Shown piece by piece: positions 25,322-33,016 of a stretch of 49,312 nt of DNA. Location: positions 1 to 49,312 of the forward strand of contig CACDDB010000004.1 in NCBI GenBank assembly GCA_902551445.1, written 5' to 3'. How positions within the stretch are numbered: the stretch's first letter is position 1; every line of letters begins with the position of its first letter. This DNA comes from an uncultured Pelagibacteraceae bacterium (GTDB lineage: Bacteria; Pseudomonadota; Alphaproteobacteria; Pelagibacterales; Pelagibacteraceae). The position numbers and the translations under genes were made by a program. The notes beneath the pieces are model-generated. The model made no database searches, was not told the origin of the DNA, and saw only the letters and a program-made list of their open reading frames with translations.

Positions 25322-25630
25322 ATGGATATAGACCCATTTATATTTAGATTTAGTATTTTTATCCTTTCTATTTTTATAGGATATTATGTTGTTTGGAGTG
25401 TTACCCCTTCATTGCATACACCCTTAATGTCAGTAACAAATGCTATTTCTTCAGTAATTATTGTTGGAGCAATTATAGCAGCCTTAGCAGATAAATCTGA
25501 AAATGTATTTGATACAGCAAACATTTTTGGATTTTTGGCAATAATTTTAGCTGCAGTTAATATTTTTGGTGGTTTTTTAGTTACCCAAAGAATGTTGGCT
25601 ATGTATAAAAAAAAAAAGAAAGATAAATAA
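25322..25630 (+). CDS. pntAB: NAD(P) transhydrogenase subunit alpha part 2
   Basis: A 102-residue membrane protein with three predicted helices, corresponding to the membrane part of the alpha subunit. SVTPSLHTPLMSVTNAISS is the conserved segment between the first two helices, including residues of the proton pathway. The C-terminus is a short lysine-rich tail coded by an A-rich run. It shares one base with the pntB start (TAATG). It assembles with PntAA and PntB in the inner membrane. Confidence 0.96.
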   Translation: MDIDPFIFRFSIFILSIFIGYYVVWSVTPSLHTPLMSVTNAISSVIIVGAIIAALADKSENVFDTANIFGFLAIILAAVNIFGGFLVTQRMLAMYKKKKKDK

Positions 25631-27027
25631 TGATATCATCAAATTTTTTAGCAGTATTTTATCTTATTTCAGGCGTACTGTTTATTTTAGCTCTTAGAGG
25701 CCTTTCTTCTCCAGAAACATCGAGACAAGGAAATTTATTTGGAATAATTGGAATGGCAATAGCAATCGGTGTTACAATTTTGTCAGTTGGTAACTTCTCA
25801 ACAGGTTTTTTATATTTAATAATTTTATTACTTTTAGGAGGTTCAATAGGAGCGTTTATTGCATTTAAAATACCAATGACTGCAATGCCAGAACTTGTAG
25901 CTGGTTTTCATAGCTTAGTTGGATTAGCTGCTGTTTTTGTAGCAATATCAGCTTTTTTAAATCCTGAAGTATTTAATTTAGGATTTCCAGGTGAAATTAA
26001 AATAGCTAGCTTGATTGAAATGTCTTTAGGAGCAGCAATAGGAGCGGTGACTTTTACAGGATCAATTATAGCTTTTTTAAAATTAAGAGGCTTAATGTCA
26101 GGTTCCCCAATAACTTTTGTTGGTCAACATTACTTAAATTTGGCTCTAGGTTTAATTTTATTAAGCCTAATTTTTTACTTATGTAAAACTCAAATTGATA
26201 ATTTATTTTGGACAATAATAATAATTTCTTTTTTGTTAGGAGTTTTATTAATTATTCCAATTGGTGGTGCAGATATGCCTGTAGTAATTTCAATGCTTAA
26301 TTCTTACTCAGGTTGGGCAGCAGCAGGAATTGGTTTCACTTTAGAAAATACTGCACTAATAATTACTGGAGCATTAGTTGGTTCCTCTGGCGCAATACTA
26401 TCCTATATTATGTGCAAAGGAATGAACCGGTCATTTTTTAACGTTATACTTGGCGGCTGGGGTGCAACAGATCAATTGTCTTCAAGTAAAACTAAAGAAC
26501 AAAAACCTGTAAAGAGTGGAAATGCAGATGACGCAGCATTTTTAATGAAAAATGCATCATCAGTAATTATTGTACCAGGATATGGAATGGCAGTTGCACA
26601 AGCTCAACACGCTTTAAGAGAGATGGTGGATGCATTAAAAAAAAATGGAGTTAAAGTAACTTATGCCATTCATCCAGTAGCTGGAAGGATGCCAGGACAT
26701 ATGAATGTTTTATTAGCTGAAGCAAACGTTCCTTACGATGAAGTATTTGAATTAGAAGAAATAAATAATGATTTTGCAAATTGTGATGTAGCTTATGTAA
26801 TTGGTGCTAACGATGTAACAAATCCTGTTGCAAAAACTGATCCACAAAGCCCAATTTATGGAATGCCAATACTGGATGTGGAAAAATCCAAGTCAGTACT
26901 TTTTGTAAAAAGAAGCCTTTCACCAGGTTATGCGGGTATTGATAATGATTTATTTTACAGGGATAATACACTAATGTTATTTTCAGATGCTAAAAAAATG
27001 ACAGAAGATATTATTAAAAGCCTTTAA
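25630..27027 (+). CDS. pntB: NAD(P) transhydrogenase subunit beta
   Basis: A 465-residue protein. Residues 1-260 hold about nine membrane helices with the conserved MTAMPELVAGFHSLVG and GGADMPVVISMLNSYSGWAAA segments that form the proton channel. The C-terminal ~180 residues are the NADP-binding domain III: VPGYGMAVAQAQHALREM (fingerprint), HPVAGRMPGHMNVLLAEA, and GANDVTNP with the later KRSLSPGYAGIDN loop. All elements needed for activity appear intact. SAR11 cells have few other obvious NADPH sources, so this complex is probably important to them. Confidence 0.97.
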   Translation: MISSNFLAVFYLISGVLFILALRGLSSPETSRQGNLFGIIGMAIAIGVTILSVGNFSTGFLYLIILLLLGGSIGAFIAFKIPMTAMPELVAGFHSLVGLAAVFVAISAFLNPEVFNLGFPGEIKIASLIEMSLGAAIGAVTFTGSIIAFLKLRGLMSGSPITFVGQHYLNLALGLILLSLIFYLCKTQIDNLFWTIIIISFLLGVLLIIPIGGADMPVVISMLNSYSGWAAAGIGFTLENTALIITGALVGSSGAILSYIMCKGMNRSFFNVILGGWGATDQLSSSKTKEQKPVKSGNADDAAFLMKNASSVIIVPGYGMAVAQAQHALREMVDALKKNGVKVTYAIHPVAGRMPGHMNVLLAEANVPYDEVFELEEINNDFANCDVAYVIGANDVTNPVAKTDPQSPIYGMPILDVEKSKSVLFVKRSLSPGYAGIDNDLFYRDNTLMLFSDAKKMTEDIIKSL

Positions 27028-27030
27028 TTT

Positions 27031-27726
27031 ATGACAAAAATATTTTGTGATATAGCAGATATAAATCTCATTAATACATTTAGTAAAAAAAAAATTGTAA
27101 AAGGATTTACAACAAATCCAAGCCTTATGAGAAAAGCAGGAGCAAAAAATTATGCAAACTACTGTAAGAAAATTTTAAAAATCACAAAAAAACCAATATC
27201 ATTTGAAGTATTTGCTGATGACACGAAAAACATTATCAATCAAGCTGAAAAAATTAAAAGTTGGGGAAATCAAATATACGTCAAAATTCCAGTAACTAAC
27301 TCAAAAGGAGTTTTTTTAGGTAAAGTGATTAAACTACTTAATAGCAAAAATATTAAATTAAACATTACTGCAGTTTATAGTTCAAAACAAACATCAAAAA
27401 TTTTAAAAAAAATAAATAAAAAAACAAAATTGATAATTTCTATTTTTGCAGGAAGAATGGCTGATAAAGGAAAAGACCCTGTTCCTGAAATAAAAAAAAG
27501 TGTAAAACTTGCAAAAAAATATAAAAATGTTCAAATATTGTGGGCAAGTACGAGAGAAGCTTATAACTACATTCAGGCTAAACAATTAGGATGTCATATA
27601 ATTACAACTCCACCTTCTATTATAGAAAAAATAGAAAATTTTGGAAAAACTTTTCAAAAGCTTACAATTGATACAGTAAAAGGATTTTTAAAAGACAGCA
27701 AAAAATCTAATTTTAAATTACATTAA
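27031..27726 (+). CDS. tal: Transaldolase (TalC/MipB-type)
   Basis: A 231-residue TIM-barrel protein of the short transaldolase/fructose-6-phosphate aldolase family. IFCDIADI is strand 1 with the catalytic Asp, KGFTTNPSLM is strand 2, IYVKIPVTN holds the Schiff-base lysine, LNITAVYSSKQ and ISIFAGRMADKGKDP follow, and WASTREAYN precedes the phosphate-binding end TTPPSII. The enzyme moves a dihydroxyacetone unit between sugar phosphates in the non-oxidative pentose phosphate pathway; transketolase is encoded at 34018-35988. It starts 3 bases after pntB and is probably the last gene of that operon. Confidence 0.94.
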   Translation: MTKIFCDIADINLINTFSKKKIVKGFTTNPSLMRKAGAKNYANYCKKILKITKKPISFEVFADDTKNIINQAEKIKSWGNQIYVKIPVTNSKGVFLGKVIKLLNSKNIKLNITAVYSSKQTSKILKKINKKTKLIISIFAGRMADKGKDPVPEIKKSVKLAKKYKNVQILWASTREAYNYIQAKQLGCHIITTPPSIIEKIENFGKTFQKLTIDTVKGFLKDSKKSNFKLH

Positions 27727-27732
27727 ATTGAT

Positions 27733-27809
27733 TGGTTGCGGGGGACGGATTTGAACCGCCGACCTCAAGGTTATGAGCCTTGCGAGCTACCAGACTGCTC
27801 CACCCCGCG
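27733..27809 (-). tRNA. Initiator tRNA-fMet (CAT anticodon)
   Basis: The 77-base gene folds as a full cloverleaf with an encoded ACCA end. Initiator marks are an unpaired C1-A72 top of the acceptor stem (CGCGGGG against CCCCGCA), an A11-T24 pair in the D stem and the loop CTCATAA. Of the three G-C pairs usual at the base of the anticodon stem, two are kept (30-40 and 31-39), but position 29-41 is A-T. It lies just downstream of rpsU, so it may be processed from the same transcript. Confidence 0.96.
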
Positions 27810-27814
27810 TTAAT

Positions 27815-28009
27815 TTAAAATCTATTTTTTAGTTTATTTAATTTTTTTACTCTTTTAATATTTTCTTGGAGTATTCTCTTTTTTTTCTCTGACGGTTTTT
27901 CATAATTACTTTTTAATTTAATAATTTTATAAAAACCATCTCTCTGAAGTTTCCTTTTTAAAACCCTAAGAGCTTGCTCAACATTATTGTCTTTTACTTC
28001 TATCTTAAT
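27815..28009 (-). CDS. rpsU: Ribosomal protein S21
   Basis: The protein VKDNNVEQALRVLKRKLQRDGF... with YEKPSEKKKR and a lysine-rich tail is S21, a small-subunit protein near the 3' end of 16S rRNA that helps initiation. The longest frame begins with GTG at 28030, but that adds residues no S21 has and lacks a ribosome-binding site. A perfect GGAGG at 28019-28015 sits 5 bases before an ATT at 28009. Starting there gives 64 residues beginning M-K-I-E-V-K-D-N-N, aligning exactly with the usual M-x-V-x-V-R-D-N-N. I therefore choose ATT; TTG at 28021 and GTG at 28030 are the alternatives. Confidence 0.9.
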   Translation of the reverse strand: MKIEVKDNNVEQALRVLKRKLQRDGFYKIIKLKSNYEKPSEKKKRILQENIKRVKKLNKLKNRF

Positions 28010-28014
28010 AACAT

Positions 28015-28019
28015 CCTCC
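28015..28019 (-). promoter_or_regulatory. Strong Shine-Dalgarno site that decides the rpsU start
   Basis: GGAGG on the minus strand is one of the few perfect ribosome-binding sites in the window. An ATG overlaps it too closely and in another frame (stopping after four codons), GTT follows after 2 bases, and ATT follows after 5 bases in the S21 frame. The spacing therefore points to the ATT at 28009. Confidence 0.6.
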
Positions 28020-28065
28020 AAAAAGGTCACTAGTTATCATTATAACATTATGATGTCCATTATAA

Positions 28066-28647
28066 TTAGACATTATTTTTTTTTGATAACCCTCCCTTTT
28101 CACGTTCTTTTTTTTCTCTTTTAATTCTTCTTTCAGCTTTTTGTATTGCTTCAAAAAGTTCTTTTTGAGTAAACAACCCAATAGCAACTGGATCTTTTGC
28201 GTTTAAATTGTTATAATTCCAATAATTTTTATTTCTAATTGCTGTTACAGAATTTTTTGTAATTCCTATTAATTTAGCAATTTGAGAATCTTTCAATAAT
28301 GAGTGTTGTTTAATTAACCATAGAGCAGAATCCGGCTTATCTTGTCTTCTAGATAAAGGAATGTATTTTTTATCTTTGCTTTCAGATGAAGAGATTTCTA
28401 TTTCGTTAACTTTAATTTTTAATGGTCTATTATTATCTTTAGAAGATTTTTCTAATTCATCTCTTGTCAATTGACCCGAAATAATTGGATTGTAACCTTT
28501 GATTCCTTTGCCGACCTCTCCATCTGCAATTCCTTGTACTTCAACTTCGTGCAAGTTGCAAAATTCTGCAATTTGTTTGAATGTCAAAGAAGTATTTTCA
28601 ACTAACCAAACAGCTGTTGCCATTGGCATTAGGGGAGTATTTGACAT
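28066..28647 (-). CDS. trcR: DUF1013 family protein, TrcR-type cell-cycle transcriptional regulator
   Basis: A 193-residue protein with the strongly conserved alphaproteobacterial N-terminus PLMPMATAVWLVENTSLTF, followed by QIAEFCNLHEVEVQGIADG and GIKGYNPI. A second similar unit, SALWLIKQHSLLKDSQIAKLIGITKNSV, looks like another helix-turn-helix with the same WL(V/I)-x-x-x-S-L pattern. The family is named after TrcR, described as a cell-cycle regulator in alphaproteobacteria. A lysine/glutamate-rich C-terminus ends the protein. The start overlaps the rpmE stop by one base (TAATG). It probably belongs to the same transcript as rpmE and rpsU. Confidence 0.88.
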   Translation of the reverse strand: MSNTPLMPMATAVWLVENTSLTFKQIAEFCNLHEVEVQGIADGEVGKGIKGYNPIISGQLTRDELEKSSKDNNRPLKIKVNEIEISSSESKDKKYIPLSRRQDKPDSALWLIKQHSLLKDSQIAKLIGITKNSVTAIRNKNYWNYNNLNAKDPVAIGLFTQKELFEAIQKAERRIKREKKEREKGGLSKKNNV

Positions 28648-28877
28648 TAGCTTTTTTTCTCTGATCTGAAATTTTGAAATTTTTTGTTAAATTTACTTAC
28701 TCTACCTTTGTCAAGAATTTTTTGTTTTCCACCTGTCCATGCAGAATGTGATTTTGGATCTATTTCTAACTTCAAGACATCTCCGTCTGATCCCCATGTA
28801 GACCTTGTCTCAAATTGAGTTCCATCAGTCATTTCTACTTTAATATTATGATAATTTGGATGTATTTTTTTTTTCAT
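28647..28877 (-). CDS. rpmE: Ribosomal protein L31
   Basis: A 76-residue protein beginning [19 protein letters not shown], then [25 protein letters not shown] and [11 protein letters not shown], typical of alphaproteobacterial L31. L31 bridges the two ribosomal subunits. The four cysteines of zinc-binding L31 are missing, so this is the zinc-independent type. It follows suhB after 35 bases and shares a base with trcR, in a run of translation-related genes. Confidence 0.96.
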   Translation of the reverse strand: MKKKIHPNYHNIKVEMTDGTQFETRSTWGSDGDVLKLEIDPKSHSAWTGGKQKILDKGRVSKFNKKFQNFRSEKKS

Positions 28878-28912
28878 TTGGCGTTTTATAACAAAACATT
28901 ACTTAAAAACAA

Positions 28913-29653
28913 TTAAAAGTTATCTATATTATCTAACATTTTTTCATGTATTGAATTATTTGATGCATAAATTTTAACATTATTATTTTTTTCAAGATTT
29001 ATTTCATTTACTTTTCCACCAGACTCTTTAATTAAAATCAGACCTGCGGCCACATCCCACAAACTAAGATTTTTTTGAAAAAAACCATCATATCTTCCAG
29101 CGGCAACATATGCCAAATCTAAAGATGCACTTCCAAATTTTCTTATATTTAATTTTGTTTTTACCTCATTTTTTCCACCTGAAGCAAATAAACAGTTATC
29201 TAAATTATTTTTTTTTGAAACCCTTATTCTTTTGTTATTTAAATATGCACCATTATTTTTTTCAGCATAAAACATTTCATCTTTTATTGGATCATAGATA
29301 ACTCCAGAAACAATTTCATTCTTAATTTTTAATGCTATAGAAATTGCAAAATGTGGAATTCCATTTAAAAAATTTGTTGTTCCATCTATTGGATCAATTA
29401 TCCAGCATCCATTCTTATTTTCATTTTCAATTTTTCCAGATTCTTCACTAATTAAATAATATTTTTTTTTTGATTTTGATAACTCGCTAATAATTATTTT
29501 TTCTACTTTGTAGTCTGAATTAGTAACAAAATCTGATGGCCCTTTTATTGAGACTTGTAATTTTTCAATTTCTCCAAAATCTCTTATTAAAACTTTTGAT
29601 GCTTTTTCACATGCTTTTATCATCAAATAAAGATCTGGTGAGACGGAATTCAT
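28913..29653 (-). CDS. suhB: Inositol-1-monophosphatase family protein
   Basis: A 246-residue sugar-phosphatase-fold protein. LISEESGKI supplies the first metal-binding Glu pair, WIIDPIDGTTNFLNGIPHF is motif A with its three metal-binding aspartates and Thr, and LWDVAAGLILIKESGG is motif B. The family dephosphorylates inositol phosphates and related compounds. In E. coli SuhB also joins the rRNA antitermination complex, which would suit the position beside efp and ribosomal protein genes, but that role is not shown by the sequence. The ATG follows the efp stop by one base. Confidence 0.93.
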   Translation of the reverse strand: MNSVSPDLYLMIKACEKASKVLIRDFGEIEKLQVSIKGPSDFVTNSDYKVEKIIISELSKSKKKYYLISEESGKIENENKNGCWIIDPIDGTTNFLNGIPHFAISIALKIKNEIVSGVIYDPIKDEMFYAEKNNGAYLNNKRIRVSKKNNLDNCLFASGGKNEVKTKLNIRKFGSASLDLAYVAAGRYDGFFQKNLSLWDVAAGLILIKESGGKVNEINLEKNNNVKIYASNNSIHEKMLDNIDNF

Positions 29654-29654
29654 T

Positions 29655-30215
29655 TTATATTTTTTTTATATATTCTAAAGATCTTGTATCTAAAATTATT
29701 TCATCGCCACTTTCGATGAATGGTGGAACTTGAATATTTATTCCATTTTCTAAAACTGCAGGTTTGTATGAAGATGAAACTGTCTGCCCTTTTAAAGCAG
29801 CTTCAGTAGTTTTAATTTTACAATTAATTTGGTTTGGAAGCTCAACTCCAATAGGTTTATTGTCATGAATTTTAACATTTACTTCCAAGTTTTCTTTTAA
29901 CAATTTGCCTTTATCCCCTAAGATTTTTTTTTCTATATTAATTTGTTCAAAAGTTTTTTGATCCATAAAAAAATAGTTATTTTCATCTTCATATATAAAA
30001 GAATGTTTGATTTCTTCTATTGATGCTTTTTCAACAGTTTGTTCAGATCTAAATCTCTCATTCAATTTAGTATTTTTATTAATACTTTTCATTTCTACTT
30101 GATTAAATGCCCCGCCTTTTCCTGGTTTTACATGTTGAGTTTTTAATACTTCCCATAAATCATTTTTATATTCTAGCAACATTCCTGTTTTAATTTCATT
30201 TGCAGATATTTTCAT
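29655..30215 (-). CDS. efp: Elongation factor P
   Basis: A 186-residue three-domain translation factor. The N-terminal KOW-like domain contains HVKPGKGGAFNQVEMK; Lys33 in the PGKGG loop is the residue beta-lysylated in species that have EpmA/EpmB. The RSEQTVEKA and later C-terminal PPFIESGDEIILDTRSLEYIKK segment are diagnostic. EF-P relieves ribosome stalling at polyproline stretches. The start codon overlaps the thiE stop by 4 bases. The modification genes are not in this window. Confidence 0.97.
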   Translation of the reverse strand: MKISANEIKTGMLLEYKNDLWEVLKTQHVKPGKGGAFNQVEMKSINKNTKLNERFRSEQTVEKASIEEIKHSFIYEDENNYFFMDQKTFEQINIEKKILGDKGKLLKENLEVNVKIHDNKPIGVELPNQINCKIKTTEAALKGQTVSSSYKPAVLENGINIQVPPFIESGDEIILDTRSLEYIKKI

Positions 30216-30841
30216 TTTAATTTCCTTATTGCTTCAATTGGTTTTAAATTTTTATTTTTCCAAATGAAACCTGAAATAGCTAAAAAGTCAGCTTTATTCA
30301 ATAACAGTTTTTTATAATTTTCAGAATTAATACCTCCTATTGCTACTATAGGAACTTTCGTAAATTTTTTCACAGAATTTAATACATTGAAATTTGCTTT
30401 AAATTTAACTTTTTTGGTCTTTGAGGAGTAGAAAGCACCTAGTGCTATATAATCAGCTTTATTTTTTATAGCTTTCTTAACTAATTTTATTGAGTTATGA
30501 CATGTCACTCCAACAATTTTATTTTTTAATATATTTTTTGCCTTTTTTGCATTCATATCGTTCTGTCCAACGTGACAACCGTCTGCTCCAATTTTTTTTG
30601 CAATAATTGGATGGTTATTGATTAAAAATTTTACTTTATGTTTTTTGCAAATTTTTTTAATTTTTTTTGATATTTGAGTTATTGTTTTAGTATTTTTGGA
30701 CTTGAGTCTTAGCTGAAAAAATTCTATTTTTTTTAAATTGAATATTTTGTCTAATGTGTTGTAAAATTTTTTATTATTAATTTTATCTGGAGATATAAGA
30801 TAAATAAATTTTTTATTTTTAGTCTTTATCAACTTCTTCAA
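30212..30841 (-). CDS. thiE: Thiamine-phosphate synthase
   Basis: A TIM-barrel protein. FFQLRLKSK is strand 2 with the diphosphate-binding Lys/Arg, FLINNHPIIAKKIGADGCHVGQND corresponds to the conserved N-D-x-x-x-x-A...G-x-H-x-G-Q segment, VGVTCHN and ALGAFYSSKTK follow, and IVAIGGIN is the phosphate loop near the end. The enzyme joins the hydroxymethylpyrimidine and thiazole halves of thiamine. The frame reaches back to 30910, but this overlaps fba by 92 bases. TTG at 30841 (or 30832) puts FIYLISP in its usual place. No ATG is available before the core fold, so the start is uncertain. SAR11 is known to need external pyrimidine precursor. Confidence 0.85.
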   Translation of the reverse strand: MKKLIKTKNKKFIYLISPDKINNKKFYNTLDKIFNLKKIEFFQLRLKSKNTKTITQISKKIKKICKKHKVKFLINNHPIIAKKIGADGCHVGQNDMNAKKAKNILKNKIVGVTCHNSIKLVKKAIKNKADYIALGAFYSSKTKKVKFKANFNVLNSVKKFTKVPIVAIGGINSENYKKLLLNKADFLAISGFIWKNKNLKPIEAIRKLK

Positions 30842-31826
30842 CCCACTTACCCATCGAAGCAAGAGAACACATGTTAGCTCTATGATCAAATATTTTTTGT
30901 GTCCCCTCAATATCTTTTATATCTTTTGACCAGTGTTTTAGAGCGCTTTGTTGCAAAGCCCTTCCATATGAATAAGTCATTACGAATTTCGACTTATTAT
31001 GTTTATTTATTGTATTTAAATTTTCTGTTGCTTCTAATTCACTTTGGCCTCCTGACAAAAATGCTATACCCGGAACCTCGCTAGGAACACTGTTAATCAA
31101 ACATTTTATTGTGAGATCAGCAATTTCATCACTAGTTATTTTTTGATTTGATTTTGATCCTTGTAAAATCATATTTGGTTTAAGCAAAACGCCTCTCAAA
31201 TCAACTTTTTGTAAAATTAACTCATCAAAACATTTTTTTATAACCTCCGAAGTTTTATTAAAACAATCTTGAGCTGAATGATTCCCATCCATAAGAACTT
31301 CAGGTTCTACTATTGGAACCATGTTAGCTTCTTGTACGAGTGATGCATATCTAGCTAACGCATGTGCATTAACATTTATGGCTAGTTTAGAAGGAAATTT
31401 TTCTGAAATTAAATATACGGCTCTCCATTTTGTAAAGCGAGCACCTAGGTCATAATAGTTTTTTAATCTTTCTCTAAGCCCGTCTAAACCCTCTGTTATT
31501 TTCTCATCAATTGATTTCGCAAGTTTTTTTGCACCTGTATCTACTTTGATTCCAGGAACTGCTCCAGTTTCTGATATTAGCTCTGGTATTGATTTTCCAT
31601 TATAGCTTTGCTTAATTGTTTCATCATAAAGAATAACGCCACCAATACAACTGCTCATACTTTTTGATGTAAAAAGAGCACTTCTGAACTTTAATCTATT
31701 TTCCTCATTTGATTTAACATTTACACTTTCTAATCTCTTAGTCATTGTTGCAGTACTTTCATCTGCTGCCAATATTCCTTTGCCAGATGAAACAATTTTT
31801 AATGCAATTTTATTTAATTCAGACAT
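30819..31826 (-). CDS. fbaB: Fructose-bisphosphate aldolase, class I
   Basis: A 335-residue class I (Schiff-base) aldolase of the eukaryote-like type. GKGILAADESTATMTKRL is strand 1, GVILYDETIKQ strand 2, PGIKVDTGAK strand 3, FTKWRAVY carries the conserved Lys/Arg of the active site, EPEVLMDG the catalytic Glu, and GVLLKPNMI the Schiff-base lysine. FLSGGQSELEA and SYGRALQ complete the phosphate site. It cleaves or forms fructose-1,6-bisphosphate without a metal. With pgk and gap next to it, a gluconeogenic role is likely in an organism thought to lack classical upper glycolysis. It overlaps pgk by 8 bases. Confidence 0.95.
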   Translation of the reverse strand: MSELNKIALKIVSSGKGILAADESTATMTKRLESVNVKSNEENRLKFRSALFTSKSMSSCIGGVILYDETIKQSYNGKSIPELISETGAVPGIKVDTGAKKLAKSIDEKITEGLDGLRERLKNYYDLGARFTKWRAVYLISEKFPSKLAINVNAHALARYASLVQEANMVPIVEPEVLMDGNHSAQDCFNKTSEVIKKCFDELILQKVDLRGVLLKPNMILQGSKSNQKITSDEIADLTIKCLINSVPSEVPGIAFLSGGQSELEATENLNTINKHNKSKFVMTYSYGRALQQSALKHWSKDIKDIEGTQKIFDHRANMCSLASMGKWVEEVDKD

Positions 31827-33009
31827 TTTGGTTTAATGCGTTTATACCAGGTAAAGTTTTTCCTTCAAGGTATTCCAAAAAAGCTCCACCTGCAGTTGAA
31901 ACAAATGTAAAAGAATTAAGTTTATTAAATTTATTTATTGCAGCAACTGTTTCACCTCCTCCAGCCACAGAAAATATTTTATCACTTTTTGTTTTTTCAG
32001 AAATTATTTCTAAAATTTTTTTTGTACCATATTGAAAACTTGGATTTTCAAAATATCCTGCTGGACCATTCCACAGAACTGTTTTTGAATTATCAATTAC
32101 TTGTTTTATAGATGAAATTGTTTTTGTTCCAATATCTAATATCATTTCATTATCTTTTATTTCATTTATATTTTTCTCTTTTCCTTTCCCATTTAGACTA
32201 GTAGATACAATTACATCTTTAGGAATAGTGATTTCACAATTATATTTTTTTGAGTTTTCTAATATTTCTTTAATTAAAGAGCCACACTCATTTTCACAAA
32301 TTGATTTTCCTATATTTGAACCGGTATGTTTTAGCATTGTATTGCCCATTCCACCTACAATTATAATATTATTAAATTTTTTTATTAAATTGTTTATAAT
32401 ATTAATTTTTGTAGAAATTTTTGATCCTCCAATTATTAAAGAAACAGGCTTTTCAATTTCTGAAGTTATTTTTTTTAATGCGTTAATCTCTTCTGTAATT
32501 TGTAGTCCAAAATATGATGGAATATATTTGGTAATTCCTTCAACTGATGCATGAGATCTGTGTGAACAAGAGAAAGCATCATTTACATATATGTCTCCCA
32601 ATGTAGATATTTTTTTTGAAAAATCAGAATCGTTTGTTTCTTCTCCTTCATTAAATCGAATATTTTCCAACATAAAAATTGATCCATTTGGAATTTTATT
32701 TATTTCCAAAAGCGTGTTCTCGGTAATTAGATTCTCACTAAAAAAGACATTTTTCTGCAATAGAAGAGATAGTTTTTCTGATATAGGTTTTAAAGACATT
32801 CCATTAATCACCTTGCCTTTGGGTCTTCCTATATGAGACATAATTATAATTTTTGCTTCTTTTTTTAATAAAAGTTTTATGGTTGGTATTATTTTTTCAA
32901 TTCTTGATGTTTCTGTTATTGCTCCATTTTTCATTGGAACATTTAAATCGACTCTTAATAAAACTTTTTTTCCCTTTAGATCTAAATTATTATTTATAAT
33001 GCTGTTCAT
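31819..33009 (-). CDS. pgk: Phosphoglycerate kinase
   Basis: A 396-residue protein with the normal two-domain layout. RVDLNVPMKNG and SHIGRPKG are the N-terminal substrate-binding motifs, LENIRFNEGEE and DAFSCSHRSHAS follow, and GGSKISTKI lies in the hinge region. The ATP-binding C-terminal part has WNGPAGYFE, FSVAGGGETVAA and FLEYLEGKTLPGI. It transfers phosphate between 1,3-bisphosphoglycerate and ADP. It stands 7 bases after gap and overlaps fba, in the order gap-pgk-fba common to alphaproteobacteria. Confidence 0.98.
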   Translation of the reverse strand: MNSIINNNLDLKGKKVLLRVDLNVPMKNGAITETSRIEKIIPTIKLLLKKEAKIIIMSHIGRPKGKVINGMSLKPISEKLSLLLQKNVFFSENLITENTLLEINKIPNGSIFMLENIRFNEGEETNDSDFSKKISTLGDIYVNDAFSCSHRSHASVEGITKYIPSYFGLQITEEINALKKITSEIEKPVSLIIGGSKISTKINIINNLIKKFNNIIIVGGMGNTMLKHTGSNIGKSICENECGSLIKEILENSKKYNCEITIPKDVIVSTSLNGKGKEKNINEIKDNEMILDIGTKTISSIKQVIDNSKTVLWNGPAGYFENPSFQYGTKKILEIISEKTKSDKIFSVAGGGETVAAINKFNKLNSFTFVSTAGGAFLEYLEGKTLPGINALNQNV

Positions 33010-33016
33010 GAAAAAA

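Noticed and set aside
30842-30910. N-terminal 23 residues of the longest thiE frame
   Set aside because: They are read from within the conserved fba 3' end in another frame and extend beyond the normal ThiE start.
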